DNA of 9,037 bases from Bacteroidales bacterium UBA1797 (GTDB taxonomy: Bacteria; Bacteroidota; Bacteroidia; Bacteroidales; VadinHA17). The translations under genes were made by a program, and so were the position numbers. The notes under the pieces are model-generated. The model was given only the letters and a program-made list of their open reading frames with translations. It ran no database searches and was not told the DNA's origin. This document shows, piece by piece, positions 7,026-9,037 of this stretch. Position 1 is the first letter of the stretch; each line of letters begins with the position of its first letter. The stretch lies in assembly GCA_002319885.1 (NCBI GenBank), contig DCFT01000057.1:1-9037 (forward strand), given 5' to 3'.

Positions 7026-7845
7026 AAAGCATATCTCCTTTAAAATATACACCAAGTATTTCAAGGTTACTGGTATATCTATCCAGAACCCGTTTAATTA
7101 TGTCGGATTTTGTATTTTTATTCAATTCCAGATCAATATAGAACATATATTCCCATTCTCCATTCAGTCGTGGAACAGATTGTATCTTTGAAAGGTTGAT
7201 TTCGAGTTCTGCAAGCTTAACCAGAACCTTTGCAAGTGAACCTGGTTTATGGCCTGTAGAGAAACAGATTGACACTTTATTACCCCTTGTGTTACCCTTC
7301 TCCTCATTACCTATCACAAGAAAACGTGTATAGTTCTGTTTATAAGTTTCAATACCGTGTGCAAGAATTTCGAGACCATATATTTCTGCTGCATGTGATG
7401 ATGCAATTGCTGCAACCCCTTTTGCCTTTGTTTCACTTATTTGTTTTGCACTTCCTGCCGTATCATCGCTCTCAATAAGAGTCATCCATGGAAACTGATT
7501 GAGGAAAGTCATACACTGTGCGATTGCAATAGGATGCGACCTTATCTCCAGTATATCGGTCATATTCTGATCTGGCAGAGCCATAAGATTTTGTTTTATG
7601 CGAAGATTATGTTCACCGAGGATCTTCATGCCCGATTCCCTGATAAGGGTATAATTATAGAGAATGCTTCCCGACCTTGCATTCTCAATTGCCATTACTG
7701 CGAAGTCAGCTTCGCCTGCTTTAACTATGTTAAGCTCGAGGTCGAATGTTGAGCAAGGTATTATTTCAATTTCATCGTAATTGAAGTATTGTCTTGCGGC
7801 AACTTCATGAAAGCATCCGGTCTCTCCCTGTACTGCTATCTTCAT
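7015..7845 (-). CDS. pheA: Prephenate dehydratase with ACT domain
   Basis: The 276-residue monofunctional enzyme decarboxylates and dehydrates prephenate to phenylpyruvate, the Phe precursor. Catalytic-domain motifs are QGETGCFHEVAA (6-17), MAIENARSGS (51-60), SHPIAIAQC (103-111), DTAGSA (128-133) and YTRFLVI (172-178), with T173-R174-F175 as the conserved TRF triad. An ACT regulatory domain follows from about 189 to 276 with GSLAKVL (202-208) and NLSKIQSVP (217-225). The usual ESRP motif reads QSVP here, so the Arg is missing. The start at 7845 is chosen because MKIAVQGE is the normal N terminus; an in-frame ATG at 7899 would place the terminator stem in the coding region. It is the first gene of the operon and lies 15 bases after the leader terminator T-run. 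Confidence 0.95.
   Translation of the reverse strand: MKIAVQGETGCFHEVAARQYFNYDEIEIIPCSTFDLELNIVKAGEADFAVMAIENARSGSILYNYTLIRESGMKILGEHNLRIKQNLMALPDQNMTDILEIRSHPIAIAQCMTFLNQFPWMTLIESDDTAGSAKQISETKAKGVAAIASSHAAEIYGLEILAHGIETYKQNYTRFLVIGNEEKGNTRGNKVSICFSTGHKPGSLAKVLVKLAELEINLSKIQSVPRLNGEWEYMFYIDLELNKNTKSDIIKRVLDRYTSNLEILGVYFKGDMLYDS
7034..7041 (-). promoter_or_regulatory. Strong Shine-Dalgarno site inside the pheA 3' end
   Basis: AAAGGAGA on the minus strand ends eight bases before the ATG at 7025. It decides the aminotransferase start. It lies wholly within pheA codons, so ribosomes finishing pheA can reinitiate at once. It is the only clear strong site seen among the genes of this cluster. Confidence 0.8.
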
Positions 7846-7860
7846 CTTCAGATAAGTATT

Positions 7861-7891
7861 AAAAAAGTAAGGGCCCCTCCGAGGGACCCTT
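7861..7891 (-). terminator. Intrinsic terminator of the pheA leader (attenuator arms 3:4)
   Basis: On the minus strand AAGGGTCCCT (7891-7882) pairs with AGGGGCCCTT (7878-7869) around the three-base loop CGG, ten pairs including one G-T. After the bases AC comes a run of six T (7866-7861). The stem can extend through AAAG/CTTT past a single C-A mismatch. It stands directly before the pheA start codon and after a Phe/Tyr-rich leader ORF, as expected of an attenuator. Confidence 0.93.
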
Positions 7892-7930
7892 GCTTTCATA
7901 TAATTAAATTATCTGTATACAAAAATCCCC

Positions 7931-7996
7931 TTATCTGTTTTTAAAATAAAAATAGAAGTAATTAAAGGAGATAAAATATTTGTATACAATATTCAT
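7931..7996 (-). CDS. pheL: pheA operon leader peptide, Phe/Tyr-rich
   Basis: A 21-codon ORF plus TAA begins about 20 bases after the promoter -7 box. It contains five Phe and five Tyr, with the run YFYFYF at residues 13-18 and further Tyr at 5 and 7 and Phe at 8 and 11. No Trp codon is present. AT-rich sequence favours Phe, Tyr, Asn, Lys and Ile codons by chance, but the strict alternation, the position right before an antiterminator and terminator, and the match to the products of pheA and tyrA argue for a sensor peptide. No clear Shine-Dalgarno site precedes the ATG. A product with a cellular function is unlikely. Confidence 0.85.
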   Translation of the reverse strand: MNIVYKYFISFNYFYFYFKNR

Positions 7997-8016
7997 TTGA
8001 TCGCGTATTTGGTTTA

Positions 8017-8045
8017 CAAAAGTAATAGATTTTTTAAAAAAACAA
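8017..8045 (-). promoter_or_regulatory. Bacteroidota-type promoter of the Phe/Tyr operon
   Basis: TACTTTTG (8024-8017 on the minus strand) fits the TAnnTTTG -7 box exactly, and TTG (8045-8043) lies 18 bases upstream as the -33 element. Transcription would start around 8010-8014, leaving a short 5' UTR before the leader ATG at 7996. It is the only good match between hisIE and pheA, and its spacing equals that of the trp leader promoter. Confidence 0.7.
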
Positions 8046-8109
8046 TTAATAAATTATAAAAAGTACATGAAAGGTTTAAAAATATCAGTTTGTTGATCAA
8101 AACGTGGTT

Positions 8110-8235
8110 GTCTAAAAAGTTGAAATCCATTAAACACAAAGGTCACAAAGGATTGCGCAAAGGTCACAAAGGACAGAGATGCATTATTTTAACTTTGTGT
8201 GCTTTTAGAATTCTTTGCGCTCTTTGTGGTTAAAA
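8110..8235. repeat. Intergenic repeat copy A with inverted CACAAAG arms
   Basis: The stretch between hisIE and the pheA promoter starts GTCTAAAAAG, followed by ATCCATTAA and CACAAAGG repeated at short intervals. Its other end carries the complementary arm, TTCTTTGCGC then CTTTGTGG, so it can fold into a long imperfect hairpin. It is a diverged copy of the element at 8875-9037; 26 of the first 30 bases agree. The hairpin follows the hisIE stop directly and may help end that transcript. Between 8046 and 8109 I see nothing else besides AT-rich sequence. Confidence 0.75.
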
Positions 8236-8239
8236 ATCT

Positions 8240-8830
8240 TCACTTTTTATGTCTCTTCTGCAATACATCTTCAATATCCTGCAGGTTAACACCCTTTGCT
8301 TTTAATAAAATGAGTAAATGATAGATAAGATCAGCTGCTTCATTTTTAAAAAGCTCAATATTTTCATCCTTTGCTTCAATAATAAGTTCAACAGCTTCTT
8401 CTCCAACTTTTTGAGCAATTTTATTTATTCCTTTATTATAAAGCCTGTTAGTATATGATTCTTCAGTATTGTCTTTAATGCGTTGGCTTATAATATGTTC
8501 CAATTTGTATACAAATCCTTTTGCGGTCTCAGAACCAAAACAGGAAGTACTGCCGGTATGGCAAGTCGGTCCTGCCGGGCTGACCATTATCAGGATTGAA
8601 TCACTATCACAATCGGCTGAAATTTCTTCCACATACAGGAAATTGCCGGAGGTTTCTCCTTTTGTCCAGAGCCGGTTCTTACTCCTGCTGAAAAATGTTA
8701 CTTTCTTTTCATTAAGGGTCTTTTTGAAAGCTTCTTCATTCATGTATCCCACCATTAATACCTGTAAAGTATTATTATCCTGGATCACAACCGGCACCAG
8801 TCCGTTTCCTTTGCTAAAATCAATATTCAT
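8240..8830 (-). CDS. hisIE: Bifunctional phosphoribosyl-AMP cyclohydrolase / phosphoribosyl-ATP pyrophosphatase
   Basis: The 196-residue protein catalyses steps two and three of histidine biosynthesis. It first hydrolyses phosphoribosyl-ATP to phosphoribosyl-AMP, then opens the adenine ring. The HisI domain (about 1-105) shows FSRSKNRLWTKGETSGN (47-63), DCDSDSIL (73-80) for metal binding, and PTCHTGSTSCF (88-98) with zinc-site Cys. The HisE domain (about 115-196) shows YTNRLYNKGINKIAQKVGEE (126-145), EAVELIIEAK (145-154) and EAADLIYHLLILL (164-176). Both domains are complete for the usual fused form. It is often the last gene of a his operon, but the sequence upstream in the window is repeat DNA, so the operon link cannot be confirmed. 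The ATG at 8830 begins the conserved part and has no strong ribosome site. Confidence 0.95.
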   Translation of the reverse strand: MNIDFSKGNGLVPVVIQDNNTLQVLMVGYMNEEAFKKTLNEKKVTFFSRSKNRLWTKGETSGNFLYVEEISADCDSDSILIMVSPAGPTCHTGSTSCFGSETAKGFVYKLEHIISQRIKDNTEESYTNRLYNKGINKIAQKVGEEAVELIIEAKDENIELFKNEAADLIYHLLILLKAKGVNLQDIEDVLQKRHKK

Positions 8831-8874
8831 AATGTAAAATATAATAATTGTGTATTCTGTTTCTATCCGTTTTA

Positions 8875-9037
8875 GGGGCTGTCTAAAAATTTTAAATCCA
8901 TTAACCCTGCCTACCGGCAGGCAGGCTCAAAGGTCTCAAAGGGTTTACACTAAGTTCACAAAGGACTGAGATATATTGTTTTTAACTTTGTGAGCTTTGA
9001 GTCTTTTTCAATCACCGAAGCTTTCTTTGACCAACGA
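8875..9037. repeat. Intergenic repeat copy B, reaching the window edge
   Basis: This copy begins GGGGCTGTCTAAAAA and continues with AAATCCATTAA, as copy A does at 8104-8133. It shares TCACAAAGGAC-GAGAT and TTTTTAACTTTGTG-GCTTT with copy A further on. It differs by carrying an extra GC-rich hairpin at 8906-8925. The right end lies at or beyond the window edge. The GGGGCTGTCTAAAAA end is reminiscent of transposon ends, but no transposase or target duplication is visible, so its mobility is unknown. Confidence 0.7.
8906..8925. repeat. CCTGCC/GGCAGG palindrome inside repeat copy B
   Basis: CCTGCCT (8906-8912) pairs with AGGCAGG (8919-8925) around ACCGGC, seven perfect base pairs. It is absent from the corresponding place in copy A, so it looks like a small insertion into the element. 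Similar CCTGCC-type palindromes are, as far as I recall, scattered in many Bacteroidota genomes. Confidence 0.75.

Larger units (their letters stand above)
7861..7996 (-). promoter_or_regulatory. Phe/Tyr-responsive transcription attenuator of the pheA operon
   Basis: Segment 1, TGTATACAAA (7988-7979), lies within leader codons 4-7. Segment 2 is the stretch 7930-7914 just after the leader stop. Its TTTGTATACA (7923-7914) is the exact ten-base complement of segment 1. Its GGGGATTTTTGT (7930-7919) pairs without a break over twelve bases, five of them G-U, with segment 3, GCAAGGGTCCCT (7893-7882), the 5' arm of the terminator. The three structures exclude one another. A ribosome stalled at the Phe/Tyr run (codons 13-18) leaves segment 2 free, so the antiterminator forms. 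A ribosome at the stop codon covers segment 2, so the terminator forms. Without translation 1:2 forms and the terminator also wins. Pairing was read by eye. Confidence 0.87.

Noticed and set aside
7026..7064. Longer aminotransferase starting at 7064
   Set aside because: It would overlap pheA by 50 bases with no ribosome site; the ATG at 7025 has a strong AAAGGAGA site eight bases upstream.
7846..7899. Longer pheA starting at the ATG at 7899
   Set aside because: The extra residues (MKARVPRRGP...) come from the terminator stem and T-run, and the normal PheA N terminus MKIAVQGE begins at 7845.
8831..8874. Histidine leader peptide before hisIE
   Set aside because: No run of His codons, promoter box or terminator is seen between the ATG and repeat copy B; any his leader would lie before an upstream gene outside the window.

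Overview
The window looks like a chromosomal segment of a Bacteroidota bacterium, probably from the Bacteroidales or a close relative. Four things point there: AT-rich spacers, promoter-like boxes of the TAnnTTTG type, a DAHP synthase with chorismate mutase fused at its C terminus, and a pheA / aminotransferase / tyrA / aroF gene order. The organism cannot be named more precisely from the sequence alone. One gene fragment reads rightward (a NIPSNAP-family protein, 3-746). All other genes read leftward.

Layout from the right edge, in the direction of transcription. hisIE (8830-8240) encodes a two-step histidine biosynthesis enzyme and lies between two diverged copies of an intergenic repeat (about 8875-9037 and 8110-8235). 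A promoter at 8017-8045 is followed by a short Phe/Tyr-rich leader ORF (7996-7931) and a strong intrinsic terminator (7891-7861). Next comes a tight five-gene cluster: pheA (7845-7015), a class I aminotransferase (7025-5859), tyrA (5821-4976), DAHP synthase-chorismate mutase (4915-3797) and aroA (3783-2533). Downstream is a second unit with the same design: promoter (2423-2451), leader ORF with the tryptophan pair Trp-Ser-Trp (2417-2343), terminator (2320-2292), then trpB2 (2264-903). A tandem CACAGAG repeat and inverted repeats fill the convergent gap (752-894) between trpB2 and the NIPSNAP gene.

How the genes work together. The five-gene cluster supplies entry into the shikimate pathway (DAHP synthase), EPSP synthase, chorismate mutase, and both branches from prephenate to Phe and Tyr with a transaminase. 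TrpB2 condenses indole with serine to make Trp. aroB, aroC, aroD/E, aroK and the other trp genes are not in the window.

The main discovery is that both units appear to be controlled by ribosome-mediated transcription attenuation. Each leader peptide is enriched in exactly the amino acids its operon makes: five Phe and five Tyr in 21 residues before pheA-tyrA, and two Trp codons one codon apart before trpB2. In both cases competing hairpins can be drawn by hand, consisting of a 1:2 hairpin, a 2:3 antiterminator and a 3:4 terminator. None of this is experimentally shown here; the structures come from reading complementarity in the sequence.
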